From positions 62,001 through 126,000 of the forward strand of contig JAAESX010000091.1 in the NCBI GenBank assembly GCA_024228935.1: a stretch of DNA of 64,000 nt, read 5' to 3'. Shown in pieces: positions 27,801 to 37,001 of this stretch. Position 1 is the first letter of the stretch, and every line of letters begins with the position of its first letter. The position numbers were made by a program, and so were the translations under genes. This DNA is from Pseudomonadota bacterium (GTDB taxonomy: Bacteria; Myxococcota_A; UBA796; CAJQPC01). The notes under the pieces were generated by a model. The model saw only the letters and a list, made by a program, of their open reading frames with translations, ran no database searches and was not told the DNA's origin.

Positions 27801-28778
27801 GTGAAGGGCAAGCTCGCGCTCTCCATCGGCGGCACGCTCGTCCTCGGTGCGGTCGCCGTCGAGGTGGTCGCGCGGGTCATGGACCTGGACCGCAAGCAGT
27901 ACAACGCCATCGCGGTGGCGACCGAGCGCGTGCAGCAGCGCGGCCCCTGGCAGGACGGCGGCGCCCTGGACGTCCCCTACCTGCCCGCCGGGCTCGAGTG
28001 GGACGGGTCCACGCTCGAGACGGCGTACGGGACGTGCGTCGAGGACCACCCCGGGCGGACGGTGCTGATCTACGGCGACAGCACGACCGTCCAGAGCGAC
28101 ATCCCGACCCCCGACCAGGCCGCCGGTCGGTCCTGGCCGGAGTTCGTCGAGTGGCCCGAGGACGTCCAGGCTTGCGGGGTGGCCGCCGAGGGATTCCATC
28201 CCGGCGACTACGCCGTGATCCACGCCAAGGTCGCGCCGGTGCTGGAGCCGGACCTGACGGTCGTGCTGCTGTGCGACAACGACTTCTCGCCGCTGTCCCC
28301 CCGCGTGGCGGTCCCGACCGACCACGGAATGCTCGCCCTGGTCAGCCCGCCCGAGCACACCTTGATCTGGACGCCGATGTGGCAGCCGCACCTCTACGAG
28401 GTGAGCGAGGCCTTCCGGTTCGCACACTGGCGCCTGGCGCTCTCGACCGGCGAGACGCACGAGCTCCCCGTCCAGGTGACGGACGCGGCCATCCGGACCG
28501 AGGACGCGCTCGGCGAGTTCGCCGACGCCGGCGACCTGCTGCTGGTGCGGCTTCCCCCGCTCGGGCGAGACCGGGCTCCGGACGGGGGTCACGTCGCGGG
28601 CCCCGAGGACGCGGCCCTGCGCAAGGCCCTCGGCGTCGTCGACATCGAGCTGCCCGAGGACACCTCTCCCATCCGCCGCGCCTCGACCGATGGGGTGCAC
28701 GTGAACGAGGCCGGCCACGTGCTGATCGCCGAGCAGATCGGTGTCTGGATCGGAGACGCACTCGACGATCGCGGTTGA
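27801..28778 (+). CDS. Membrane-anchored SGNH-hydrolase-like protein
   Basis: 325 residues from GTG 27801 (an ATG at 27782 is out of frame). An N-terminal anchor helix (KLALSIGGTLVLGAVAVEVVA) precedes a periplasmic domain. IYGDSTTVQSD resembles the GDS block of SGNH hydrolases, and DGVHVNEAGH resembles the C-terminal D-x-x-H block, so Ser and the Asp/His dyad are present. This fold includes acyl-esterases and O-acetyltransferase-related enzymes acting on polysaccharides. The start is weakly supported; a TACACT hexamer at about 27753 could be its -10. Confidence 0.75.
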   Translation: MKGKLALSIGGTLVLGAVAVEVVARVMDLDRKQYNAIAVATERVQQRGPWQDGGALDVPYLPAGLEWDGSTLETAYGTCVEDHPGRTVLIYGDSTTVQSDIPTPDQAAGRSWPEFVEWPEDVQACGVAAEGFHPGDYAVIHAKVAPVLEPDLTVVLLCDNDFSPLSPRVAVPTDHGMLALVSPPEHTLIWTPMWQPHLYEVSEAFRFAHWRLALSTGETHELPVQVTDAAIRTEDALGEFADAGDLLLVRLPPLGRDRAPDGGHVAGPEDAALRKALGVVDIELPEDTSPIRRASTDGVHVNEAGHVLIAEQIGVWIGDALDDRG

Positions 28779-28814
28779 ACGGGCCACATTGGCGGTCGCA
28801 ACGAGGAGACCCCC

Positions 28815-29777
28815 ATGCTGATCGCACTGATCACGTTGGCCTGTACCGGCGACAACATCACCGCCACCGATCTCGGCGACACCGGTCCGGTGACGAGCCC
28901 CGACGACCAGGATGGCGACGGCTACACGCCCGATGACGGCGACTGCGACGACTTCAACGGCGACGTGAACCCGGGCCAGGTCGAGTCCTGCGACGGCGTC
29001 GACAACGACTGCGACGGCGAGACGGACGAGGACGCCGTGGACGCCACGTCGCTCTACGCCGACGTCGACGGCGACGGCTACGGCAACACCGGCAACGCCG
29101 TCCGCAGCTGCGGCACGGTCGAGGGCCGGGTCGAGCAGAGCGGCGACTGCGACGACAACGACGCCGAGATCAACCCCGGCGCGGCCGAGGTCTGCGACGA
29201 GTGGCAGACCGACGAGGACTGCGACGGCCTCGCCGACGACGAGGACGAGAGCGTCGACACCGCCGACATGACCACCTGGTACTACGACAGCGACGGCGAC
29301 GGCTACGGCGACGCCGCGGTCAGCGACTCGTTCTGCCATGGCGGCAGCGACTGGGTCGAGGACGACACCGACTGCGACGACACCGACGAGTGGCTCACGC
29401 CCGAGAACGAGTGCGACCTCGGCTGGAACGGCGAGTACACCGGCAGCTTCGAGTACACCGCGTCCCTGTCCGGCTTCTCCGACACCTGCTCGGGCAGCAT
29501 GACCGTCATCTTCGACGAGTTCGCCGAGCCCCCGATGACCGGCTCGTTCTCGTGCACCTGGGCGCTCCTGGGCACCTCGGACACCGTGATCATCGACGGC
29601 GACCTGAGCGAGGACGAGACTGGAATCTTCGGCGCGCTCCAGGTCGGCGACGCCGTCCTCGACGACTACGACGGCACGGTCACCGACGAGCCGCGGTTCT
29701 CGGCGAGCTTCTCGGGCGTCACCGAAGTCCTGGGCCAGGCGGCGGACTACACCGGCAGCTTCGACGTCGCGCGGTGA
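28815..29777 (+). CDS. Lipoprotein with MopE-like metal-binding repeats
   Basis: 320 residues. The signal is only MLIALITLA, with the lipidated Cys at residue 10. Residues ~33-190 contain three repeats of D-x-D-G-D-G-Y plus C-D-D-x-[DN] and C-D-[GE]-x-D-N-D-C-D-G, the putative metal-binding motif of MopE-type proteins, probably calcium-binding. The C-terminal ~125 residues form a beta-rich domain (EYTGSFEYTASLSGFSDTCSG). GAGGAG lies six bases before the ATG. The stop codon abuts, with no spacing, the opposing stop of the polyferredoxin gene. Confidence 0.88.
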   Translation: MLIALITLACTGDNITATDLGDTGPVTSPDDQDGDGYTPDDGDCDDFNGDVNPGQVESCDGVDNDCDGETDEDAVDATSLYADVDGDGYGNTGNAVRSCGTVEGRVEQSGDCDDNDAEINPGAAEVCDEWQTDEDCDGLADDEDESVDTADMTTWYYDSDGDGYGDAAVSDSFCHGGSDWVEDDTDCDDTDEWLTPENECDLGWNGEYTGSFEYTASLSGFSDTCSGSMTVIFDEFAEPPMTGSFSCTWALLGTSDTVIIDGDLSEDETGIFGALQVGDAVLDDYDGTVTDEPRFSASFSGVTEVLGQAADYTGSFDVAR

Positions 29778-31853
29778 TCAGAAGGCGAGCGTGACCTCGT
29801 TCCGCTCGCCGATCGACAGCACGTCCATCGGACACACCTGGATGCAGATCCCGCACTGGATGCAGGCGGAGTCGCTGTTGTCCATGTCGTCCTGCCGCTG
29901 GGCGTAGGACTGCACGTCGATGCCCATCTGGCAGAACCGCGTGCACTCCCCGCAGCCGATGCACTTGTCGTTGCTCTTGATGGTGATCTTCGAGATCCGG
30001 CGGGCGAGCTCCTCCATGTACGCCCGCAGCGGACAGAAGAACCGACACCACATCCGGTTGCCCAGATACGGGTACAGCGCGACGCCGACCACGCTGGCGA
30101 GCCAGAAGTCGACCATCAGGCCGTACCAGTGCTCGGCGAAGGCCTTGGTGTTGTAGAGCGCCCCCGCGTTCCAGAACTGCCAGGCGTCGTTCAAGATCAG
30201 AAGCGTGACGGGCACGGCGGCCAGCAGGATCCAGCGGCCCATCTGTTCGAGCTTCACGGCGGTCTGGCCGCGAGGAGCCAGGTGGCGCCAGAAGTCGCCG
30301 AGGGTCTCTGCCAGCCCACCACAGCCGCACAGGTAGCTGCAGAACCGCTCGCCCTGGTACCGGACGAACACGGGAATGGCGACGAACGTGACGATGGCGC
30401 CGGCCGCCAGCCAGCCGACCGCCGCTCCGGTGTCGCCATTCGCCCAGGCGGGCGCATCGACGAGCGACCAGATCGACAGCGGCCACGGCACGGTCATGGC
30501 GTAGACCTTCCAGGGCCGCTCGATGACGAGCGGGGCCAGGAGCTCCGGGATGCCGAACAGGAACACCCACTGGAAGCCGATGAGCGACAGGTACCGCTGC
30601 TTCTGGACCTTGGCCGGGTAGCGCCGGTACGCGCGGATCCCGAAGACCAGGATGAGCAGTGAGTACAGGCAGGTCCCGAAGAAGCTGAACTCGACCGTGC
30701 GGAATCCCAGGTCCAGCTGGAACAGCCCGGGCACGAACCCCAGCACGTCGCCTTCGCCGAACGGGAAGAAGTCCTTCTTGTGCTTGAGGATGTAGAACAG
30801 GTAGGTCAACAGCGCGAACGAGCTGATCCACAGCATGCGTAGGGCGTCCATGTGGCCCTGCATCCGGATGCCGAGCTTCTCCAGGAACGCGTACGGCAGC
30901 CGCGTCCCCGCGAAGACGAGCACGTCGTCGTTCTCGAGCGTCTTCTCCTCGCCCGAGACCTTCAAGCGCACGGTCTCCGCTGTGATCTCCAGCGGCGAGG
31001 CGCTCATCTCGGCGGCCACGCGACCGTCGGCGATGTACCTGTCCAGCCGCTCCTTGTTCTTCGCCTTGGGGCGGGTGAACTCGGCCTTGCGGTAGGCGAT
31101 GGTGACCTGGGCGCCGGCATCCGCGCAGTCGCACGCGGCCTCGACCGCGGAGTCCCCTCCCCCGACGACGAGGACCCTCCGCCCGGCGTGGTCGTCCGGG
31201 TCCTTCAGCGTGTAGCGGACCTTCTCCAGCTGCTCGCCGTCGACCGAGATGCGGTTCACGGTTCCCCGCCGGCCGGTCGCGAGCATGACCCGTCGGGTCC
31301 GCACCACACCGGTCGAGGTCGTGACGTCGAACCCATGCGCGGCCTTCTGGACGTCGGTGACCTCGACGGGCTGCTGGATGTACAGGGACCGGTCGTCGAG
31401 CGCCTGGCCCCAGCGCTCGATCAGCTCGTCGGTGCGGGCGTCCTCGAACCAGAAGTCGCCCTTGCTCTCGATGTGCCTCGGCTCCGAGAAGATGAGCTTG
31501 TTCCGGGGGAAGTTCTGGATGGTCGCGAACGGCTCGCTCTTCTCGAGGACGACGTAGCGAGCGTCGGTCTCGTGCAGCGCCAGCGACGCCCCGATCCCCG
31601 CCGGTCCGGCGCCGATGATGACCACGTCCAGCAGGTCCTCGTCCGACGTGCTGGCCCCCAGATCCTTCCAGATCGCGCAGGCGACCTCGTAGCCCTGGTT
31701 CAGCGCCACCTTGATGATGGGCGCGTCCGCCAGATCCCCGACGATGTAGAGCCCGCCGACGTTGGACTGGTAGTCGGCGTCGACCTGTGGAAGCTCGCGC
31801 ACCCCCATCTTGGGGCTGAACTCGAAGCTCAGCTTCAGGATGTCACGGGTCAT
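29778..31853 (-). CDS. FAD/NAD(P)-dependent oxidoreductase fused to NapH/NosR-like membrane polyferredoxin
   Basis: 691 residues from ATG 31853, with GGAGG five bases upstream. Domain order: residues ~1-60 carry a segment (GGLYIVGDLADAP) that normally closes a thioredoxin-reductase-type flavoprotein. Then comes a full two-dinucleotide-domain flavoprotein (VVIIGAGPAGIG at ~75, VLVVGGGDSAVEAA at ~230). Several membrane helices (~320-590) carry C-x3-C-type motifs (CSYLCGCGG, WCRFFCPLR). Last is a two-cluster ferredoxin (CIGCGECTRFC and CIQCGICIQVC). It probably moves electrons from NAD(P)H to or across the inner membrane; the acceptor is unknown. Confidence 0.88.
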   Translation of the reverse strand: MTRDILKLSFEFSPKMGVRELPQVDADYQSNVGGLYIVGDLADAPIIKVALNQGYEVACAIWKDLGASTSDEDLLDVVIIGAGPAGIGASLALHETDARYVVLEKSEPFATIQNFPRNKLIFSEPRHIESKGDFWFEDARTDELIERWGQALDDRSLYIQQPVEVTDVQKAAHGFDVTTSTGVVRTRRVMLATGRRGTVNRISVDGEQLEKVRYTLKDPDDHAGRRVLVVGGGDSAVEAACDCADAGAQVTIAYRKAEFTRPKAKNKERLDRYIADGRVAAEMSASPLEITAETVRLKVSGEEKTLENDDVLVFAGTRLPYAFLEKLGIRMQGHMDALRMLWISSFALLTYLFYILKHKKDFFPFGEGDVLGFVPGLFQLDLGFRTVEFSFFGTCLYSLLILVFGIRAYRRYPAKVQKQRYLSLIGFQWVFLFGIPELLAPLVIERPWKVYAMTVPWPLSIWSLVDAPAWANGDTGAAVGWLAAGAIVTFVAIPVFVRYQGERFCSYLCGCGGLAETLGDFWRHLAPRGQTAVKLEQMGRWILLAAVPVTLLILNDAWQFWNAGALYNTKAFAEHWYGLMVDFWLASVVGVALYPYLGNRMWCRFFCPLRAYMEELARRISKITIKSNDKCIGCGECTRFCQMGIDVQSYAQRQDDMDNSDSACIQCGICIQVCPMDVLSIGERNEVTLAF

Positions 31854-31872
31854 CGGGCCTCCGCCGTCACAG

Positions 31873-31878
31873 TACGAT
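31873..31878 (+). promoter_or_regulatory. Putative -10 element (TACGAT) for the sulfatase-like gene
   Basis: TACGAT lies seven bases before GTG 31886 and overlaps the alternative ATG at 31877, which argues that the GTG is the real start. The same hexamer with the same seven-base spacing precedes the gene at 60380. Confidence 0.45.
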
Positions 31879-31885
31879 GCCCACC

Positions 31886-32992
31886 GTGGTCGGTTTGTTT
31901 CTCGCATCGTTGGGCTTGATGGGCTGTACGAGGGACCCCGGGCCGCCCGGCGTCCTGCTGGTCACCATCGACACCTGGCGCGCGGACCACATGGGTCATG
32001 CGACGCACATCGCCCAGCTTCCCGGCCGGACGTTCACCGACGCGTGGACGCCCATCGGTCTGACGACTCCTGCGCACGCGACACTCCTGACCGGCCGAAC
32101 CCCACCCCAGCACGGGCTGCGGGCGAACAACCACCACGGGTATGCCTTGCCCGCCGCCGAGGTCACCGTCGCCGAGCGGTTCGCCGACGCCGGGTACGCC
32201 ACAGCCGCCTTCGTGAGCGCCTGGCCCGCTGGCCCCGACGGCGGGATGGACCAGGGCTTCCAGGTCTTCGACGGCCCCGAGTCCGGCGAGCGGGCCACGT
32301 CGATCGCGGTCGACGGCGCGACGAGATGGCTCGAGGGCCGAGAGGGCGACTGGTTCCTCTGGGTCCACGCCTACGACCCCCACGGCCCGTACACCCCCCT
32401 CGACGGGACCGCCGGCGACGACCGGACGCGCTACGCCGCCGAGATCGCCCAGGCCGACCGGCTGCTGAAGCCGCTCATCGACGACGCGATGGCACGCGGC
32501 AGCACCATCGTCATCACCTCGGACCATGGCGAAGTCCTGGACGAGGAGCGCTGCGGCGTCCAGCACGAGCGCAGCTCCAGCGAGCACGTCCTGCGCGTGC
32601 CCATGATCCTCGTCGGCCCGGGGATCGAGGCCGGCACCAACGACCGGCGGGTCGGGCTGGACGACGTGATGCCCACGCTGTTGCACCGCGCCGGTCTGGA
32701 AGACCCCCGCGACGACCTGCTCACCGTCGAGCGCGAGGTCTGGGTCGGCGAGTCCGGCCTGTGCGACCCCGAGTGCGCGATTGGCTGCGCCCCAGACGGC
32801 GTGCTCGGCAAGGACCGCATCGTCTACGGCCCGGAGTCGACCTGGCTCGACCGCCCGGGACGGAAGCCGAAGGGGGACGCCGCGCTGGCACCGCACCTGG
32901 CTGACTGGCCACCGCCGGTCGCCGCCACGGGAGCGACGCATGTCGAGCAAGCCACCGCCCTGGGCTACATGGCCCCGCCCGATCCCGAGTAG
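31886..32992 (+). CDS. Sulfatase-fold (alkaline phosphatase superfamily) lipoprotein
   Basis: About 368 residues; GTG 31886 is preferred over ATG 31877 (see promoter). The signal ends at a lipobox (LGLMGC). Metal-binding blocks of the superfamily are present: VTIDTWRADHMG, and ITSDHGE with a downstream His. The catalytic block reads TTPAHATLLTG where formylglycine sulfatases have C/S-x-P-S-R. The nucleophile position is therefore Thr and the Arg is His. This suggests a phosphodiesterase or phosphotransferase rather than a classical sulfatase (inference). The stop lies three bases before the ATG of the MBL-fold gene. Confidence 0.82.
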   Translation: MVGLFLASLGLMGCTRDPGPPGVLLVTIDTWRADHMGHATHIAQLPGRTFTDAWTPIGLTTPAHATLLTGRTPPQHGLRANNHHGYALPAAEVTVAERFADAGYATAAFVSAWPAGPDGGMDQGFQVFDGPESGERATSIAVDGATRWLEGREGDWFLWVHAYDPHGPYTPLDGTAGDDRTRYAAEIAQADRLLKPLIDDAMARGSTIVITSDHGEVLDEERCGVQHERSSSEHVLRVPMILVGPGIEAGTNDRRVGLDDVMPTLLHRAGLEDPRDDLLTVEREVWVGESGLCDPECAIGCAPDGVLGKDRIVYGPESTWLDRPGRKPKGDAALAPHLADWPPPVAATGATHVEQATALGYMAPPDPE

Positions 32993-32995
32993 ACG

Positions 32996-33910
32996 ATGCT
33001 CCTCCTGCTGTCCGCCTGCACCGTCTGGCACCCGCCACTCTCAGGCCTCATGCTCGAGCCGGCCGTCCCGATGACGTGGGACGACGTCTTCGCCCACCCC
33101 GTCGAGTCGGTGACCCTGGACTCGGTCGTGAGCGGCCGGTGGGTCGCGCAGTCGAAGGGCCTGATCAACCTGGACCACCCGGACGCCGTGGCCGCCGGGC
33201 TGAAGAACCGCGACTTCCCCATCGCCCTGACGGTCCATGTCATCGATCACCCCCGCAAGGGGCGCTGGATCGTGGACACGGGCGTCGCCGTGGACGAAGA
33301 CGGCGACCTGGCGAACATCCAGGGCCTGCTCGGGAGCGTGCTGTCGAACACCGAGATCCTCACGCCGCTCGACGAGATCCTCGGCGAGGCTCCGCTGAAC
33401 GGCGTCTTGCTCACCCACAAGCACGTCGACCACGTCATGGGCATGGGCGACGTGAAGAAGGGCACCCCCATCGTCGGCGGCCCCGGCGAGTGGGGCCAGA
33501 AGGGCGCAGAGAACGCGCTGCTACGCAAAGGCTACAAGCGGCTCTTGAAGGGCCACGACGTGCGCGAGCTCCGGCTCGAGGACGCCGTCGAGATCGGCGA
33601 GTTCAAGACCTGGGACCTGCACGGCGACGGCTCGGTCTGGGTCCTGTACACCCCTGGCCACACCCCCGGCTCGCTCAGCTTCGTCGTCAACAACGGCTCG
33701 CCGACGCTGCTGGTCGGCGACAGCTCGCACACCTGGTGGGGCTGGGACAACGGCGTCGAGCCAGGTGGCTACACCGAGGACTCGGAGCTGAACCGGGCGA
33801 GCCTACACGCGCTCAGGCGTCTCGCCGAGGCCCATGACATGCGCGTCGAGGTGGGCCACGAGGAGCACTTCTCCATCACCGAGCCACAATCACCAGGTTC
33901 CGCGGAGTGA
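32996..33910 (+). CDS. Metallo-beta-lactamase-fold hydrolase, lipoprotein
   Basis: 304 residues. The zinc motif H-x-H-x-D-H is present (LTHKHVDHVMG), with further ligands in YTPGHTPGSL and VGDSSH, and a C-terminal His near EVGHEEHF. The lipobox LLSAC puts the Cys at residue 8; an in-frame TAG two codons upstream rules out a longer N-terminus. Exported members of this fold hydrolyse lactones, phosphodiesters or thioesters; the substrate is not predictable. Co-transcribed with the sulfatase-fold gene. The 3' end overlaps the opposing methyltransferase gene by 35 bases. Confidence 0.88.
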   Translation: MLLLLSACTVWHPPLSGLMLEPAVPMTWDDVFAHPVESVTLDSVVSGRWVAQSKGLINLDHPDAVAAGLKNRDFPIALTVHVIDHPRKGRWIVDTGVAVDEDGDLANIQGLLGSVLSNTEILTPLDEILGEAPLNGVLLTHKHVDHVMGMGDVKKGTPIVGGPGEWGQKGAENALLRKGYKRLLKGHDVRELRLEDAVEIGEFKTWDLHGDGSVWVLYTPGHTPGSLSFVVNNGSPTLLVGDSSHTWWGWDNGVEPGGYTEDSELNRASLHALRRLAEAHDMRVEVGHEEHFSITEPQSPGSAE

Positions 33911-35015
33911 CCTCGGGCGGGCAGAAGCGGCCCAGCTGGACCACGCGGCCACGCTCCTCGAGCCACATGGCGCGATCCATGGCCAGGAAGAGCTCCAGGA
34001 GCGGCCGGTAGATCGAGCGCACCAGGCCGCGGGCCCGCACCAGGCGCGCCCTCTCCCACCCGGCGGCCTCGGCGTTGTCGGCGTCGAACGGCGCGAGGTC
34101 GTAGCCGGAGAACTCCGCCATCTGGCGCGCCCACCCTTCGAACGGCTGGCTCAGCCAAGACCGCGGGCAGGACTTCGTCGGGTGGTAGACGTCCCGCCCC
34201 GACTGCGCGCGCATCAGCCGGTCGAACGCGCAGCGCCAAGCCTGCTCCTTCCGACGGCTCCGCTTCACGTACGAGGTGGCGACGTACTCACCGGTGAGCG
34301 CCAGGCGGATGTGCTGGTCCTCCCACGCGAGGTCGACGGCGGCGGCCGAGATCGCTGGCGAGGCCCGCTCGGTCGCGTGGTAGCAGCACGGCGCGAAGGC
34401 CAGGCCGTCCAGCTCCGCGGACTGCTCGAGCAGCCGAATGGTGAGATCGCCGCACGCGTGCAGGGCCACCGCGCTCCGCCCGGCGATGAGCTCCGCGCGG
34501 AGGTCGGCCTCGAGCACGTCGGCGCAGACGAAGCGCAGGTTGTGCCCCCCCAGCCGACGAGCGCCGCGCTCGCACATCTCGGGCTGCACCTCGACGCAAG
34601 TCGCCGTCCGCTCGCCCCAGAGACAGAGCGCCCGGGCCAGGTGGCCTTGTCCGCTGCACCAGTCGACCAGCTCGGACGACAACTGCTCGTTCACGACGGC
34701 ACCGAACGCCTCGATCATGCCGATCTTCCGGCCCTTGACCCCGCGGCTCCAGCGCGCCTCGGGCAAGCGCACCCGCGGCAGCATCGGCACCTCCCACGCG
34801 GCCTCGGCGAGCCACGCACCGAAGGGGTCGGGGAGCGCGCCGGGCTGCAGCTCGAGCGCCTCGATGGCCTCGATGGGGAGCGCGTCCAGGGCCGCCGCGA
34901 GCTCGGGCGCCTCGTCGCGCCAGGGCAGCGGCTCGTCCAGGAACGGGTTCGGTCCCCAGCGGTGCCGGGTGCTGGCGAGCAAGGCGCCGAGCCGAGCGAA
35001 GGGCTCAGAGACCAC
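33876..35015 (-). CDS. SAM-dependent methyltransferase (Methyltransf_32-like)
   Basis: 379 residues from GTG 35015, which has GGAGG four bases upstream; upstream codons in the frame read as shadow. The SAM-binding loop is VDWCSGQGHLARAL, the acidic ribose-binding residue lies in ATCVEVQPEM, and VALHACGDL with FAPCCYH resembles the motif IV region of tRNA/rRNA-type methyltransferases of this family. Soluble, cytoplasmic. The start overlaps the 3' end of the YfhO-like gene by 11 bases, so expression is coupled. The target is unknown; RNA modification is most likely. Confidence 0.85.
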   Translation of the reverse strand: MVSEPFARLGALLASTRHRWGPNPFLDEPLPWRDEAPELAAALDALPIEAIEALELQPGALPDPFGAWLAEAAWEVPMLPRVRLPEARWSRGVKGRKIGMIEAFGAVVNEQLSSELVDWCSGQGHLARALCLWGERTATCVEVQPEMCERGARRLGGHNLRFVCADVLEADLRAELIAGRSAVALHACGDLTIRLLEQSAELDGLAFAPCCYHATERASPAISAAAVDLAWEDQHIRLALTGEYVATSYVKRSRRKEQAWRCAFDRLMRAQSGRDVYHPTKSCPRSWLSQPFEGWARQMAEFSGYDLAPFDADNAEAAGWERARLVRARGLVRSIYRPLLELFLAMDRAMWLEERGRVVQLGRFCPPEVTPRNLVIVAR

Positions 35016-36954
35016 GGCCCCTCCAGATGAGACCGGCGATCCCGAGCGCTCCCAGCAGTCCCAGCCCGAGGCCGGCTCGCCAGCCCGCGGGTCGGTAGGT
35101 GAAGCGGACCTGACGCGCTTCGGGCTCGACCACGACGCCGCGGAAGAAGCCGCCGACGCGCAGCAGCTCGGCCTCCACACCATCGACCTCGACGAGCCAG
35201 CCGGGAGCGTGCCGATCGGCCAGCACGGCGATGGCGCGCTCCTGCCGCTCGGGGAGCTCGAGGACGACCTCGCGGTTGCTCACGTCGCTCAGCTGGACGG
35301 CGAGCACGTCGCCCTCCTCGGGCCATCGCTCGGCCGCCAGGCCCTCGACCGCCGGCGCCCCCCGCGTGGCGTAGCCCGCACGCGTGAAGTCGGCGGCCCG
35401 ATGAGGGGCGTCCGCCGGGCGCGCACCCGTCGCCAGCCAGGCCCGAGGGGCGGCCTCGTCCAAGACGTACACCTCGAGCGGTGCCGGAAAGTCGAGCTGG
35501 ACCGGTCCGAGCCCGAACTGCGGCTCCGGGGCGACGACGTACCGGACGGCGGCGAACTCGAGCAGCGCTCGGTTGTCCACGCTGACGGACTCGATAGGGA
35601 ACCAGGGGCGGACCAGGCGCCGGTCGAGCGCGCGCATGAACGCTTCTGTGTCGTGCGACACCGGCAGGTCGTAGCCCCGCACGTCGCGCAGGCCGGCCAG
35701 GGCCCCCGTGTTCGGCTGGAGCGCCCAGGACAGCCCGGTGACGCGCCCCTCCCCTGCCCGTTCGGCCAGCTCGATCGACCACGCCGCCGGCTCGGGCAGC
35801 GTCTCGAGCGTGCCCTGATCGTACCAGCGCGCCCCGACTCCACTCGCCAGCACGAGCGCCGGTGCGAGCCAGGCCCACGTCGAGCGAGCCCATGCGCGAG
35901 GAAGCGCGAACCCGGCCGCGAGTGCCAGGGCGAGCGCGGCGATGCCGCCCAGCCGAGCGGAGTTCACCAGGGGCGTCCCGAGGAGCGCCAGACCGACCAG
36001 GACCACCCAGGCTCCGACGAGCACCTGTCCCCAGCGCTGGCGCAGGGAAGCCAGGGCCAGGACGAGGCACGCGACCCCGGGGTGCAGGACCCCGTCGGCC
36101 CAGATGCCGGGCCCGGTGTAGCCCTCGACCGCTGGGTGGCCCGACCACGACGGCCAGACGAGATCCGACAGCTGGCCGACGAGCAGGCGGTTCCCACCGT
36201 GCGCCGAGGCCGTGGCCGAGTCCAACGCCACGAACGCGAACGGCAGCCAGAAGGGCGCCGCCAGCGCGAGCCCAGCCAGCGCCCCCAGCACGCCGCGGCC
36301 GTTCCGGACGCGAGCCGCCCACCAGATGAGCGCAAGCGCAAGCGCGTGCACGGCTGTCTCGGGGTGCCCGCCGGCTACGACCAGCGCGGTGAACGCCGCC
36401 ACCCATGGTCCGCGCCGATCCTCGATCGACCACAACAGCCACGGCAGCCACGCCAGCGTCCACGCGTGCGGGTGCAGCAACCAGACCGACAGGTACGGCG
36501 TCGTCACGACCGCCACCCCGACGACAGCCGCCGCGGGATCCGAGAGCCGAAGCCGGCGAGCCAGGGCGACCGCGCCCGAGCCCGACGCCAGCAGCACGAG
36601 CAAGGCCCCGAGCGTGCCCGCCGGGCCGCGCGGCAGGAACACCTTGAGCCAGGTGACCGGCGAGCCGACCGCGGACTGGCCGTCGGCGAGCAGTGGCGTG
36701 CCCGCGTAGAGATCGGGGTTCCACAGCGGCGCGGCCCCGGAGCGCAGCTCGTGCACCACACGAGCCTGGAGCGCCGCGAACTGGAGCGCTGGGTCCGACA
36801 GCGCCGGGTGCCGCACATGGCCGCCCGCGGCGTCCTGCGTCACGTGGTGAACGCTCAGGTGGTCGTCCGCCGAGATGTGCCGCCCGACGAGCACGCCGGG
36901 GAACAGCACCAGGGGGGCCAGCACAATCCACAGCCAAGGCAGGACTCGTCGCAC
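35005..36954 (-). CDS. YfhO-like polytopic membrane protein
   Basis: 649 residues from GTG 36954 (MRRVLPWLWIVLAPLVLFPG). About 11-13 hydrophobic helices, a periplasmic loop near residues 60-110 (LWNPDLYAGTPLLADGQ), and a C-terminal soluble beta-rich domain before a last helix. This is the pattern of the bacterial YfhO family, GT-C-fold glycosyltransferase relatives that modify lipoteichoic acid or other surface glycans in Firmicutes. The catalytic acidic residues would lie in the first loop (SADDHL). Divergent from the PP2C gene across 47 bases. Confidence 0.83.
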   Translation of the reverse strand: MRRVLPWLWIVLAPLVLFPGVLVGRHISADDHLSVHHVTQDAAGGHVRHPALSDPALQFAALQARVVHELRSGAAPLWNPDLYAGTPLLADGQSAVGSPVTWLKVFLPRGPAGTLGALLVLLASGSGAVALARRLRLSDPAAAVVGVAVVTTPYLSVWLLHPHAWTLAWLPWLLWSIEDRRGPWVAAFTALVVAGGHPETAVHALALALIWWAARVRNGRGVLGALAGLALAAPFWLPFAFVALDSATASAHGGNRLLVGQLSDLVWPSWSGHPAVEGYTGPGIWADGVLHPGVACLVLALASLRQRWGQVLVGAWVVLVGLALLGTPLVNSARLGGIAALALALAAGFALPRAWARSTWAWLAPALVLASGVGARWYDQGTLETLPEPAAWSIELAERAGEGRVTGLSWALQPNTGALAGLRDVRGYDLPVSHDTEAFMRALDRRLVRPWFPIESVSVDNRALLEFAAVRYVVAPEPQFGLGPVQLDFPAPLEVYVLDEAAPRAWLATGARPADAPHRAADFTRAGYATRGAPAVEGLAAERWPEEGDVLAVQLSDVSNREVVLELPERQERAIAVLADRHAPGWLVEVDGVEAELLRVGGFFRGVVVEPEARQVRFTYRPAGWRAGLGLGLLGALGIAGLIWRGRGL

Positions 36955-37001
36955 GCGAGAGCGTGATACTCCACCGACGCGCCGGATGCGCTGGAGAGCT
37001 G

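Noticed and set aside
31877..31879. ATG 31877 as the start of the sulfatase-fold gene
   Set aside because: It overlaps the TACGAT -10 element; GTG 31886 fits the seven-base leaderless spacing seen elsewhere. The difference is only three residues and remains a judgement.
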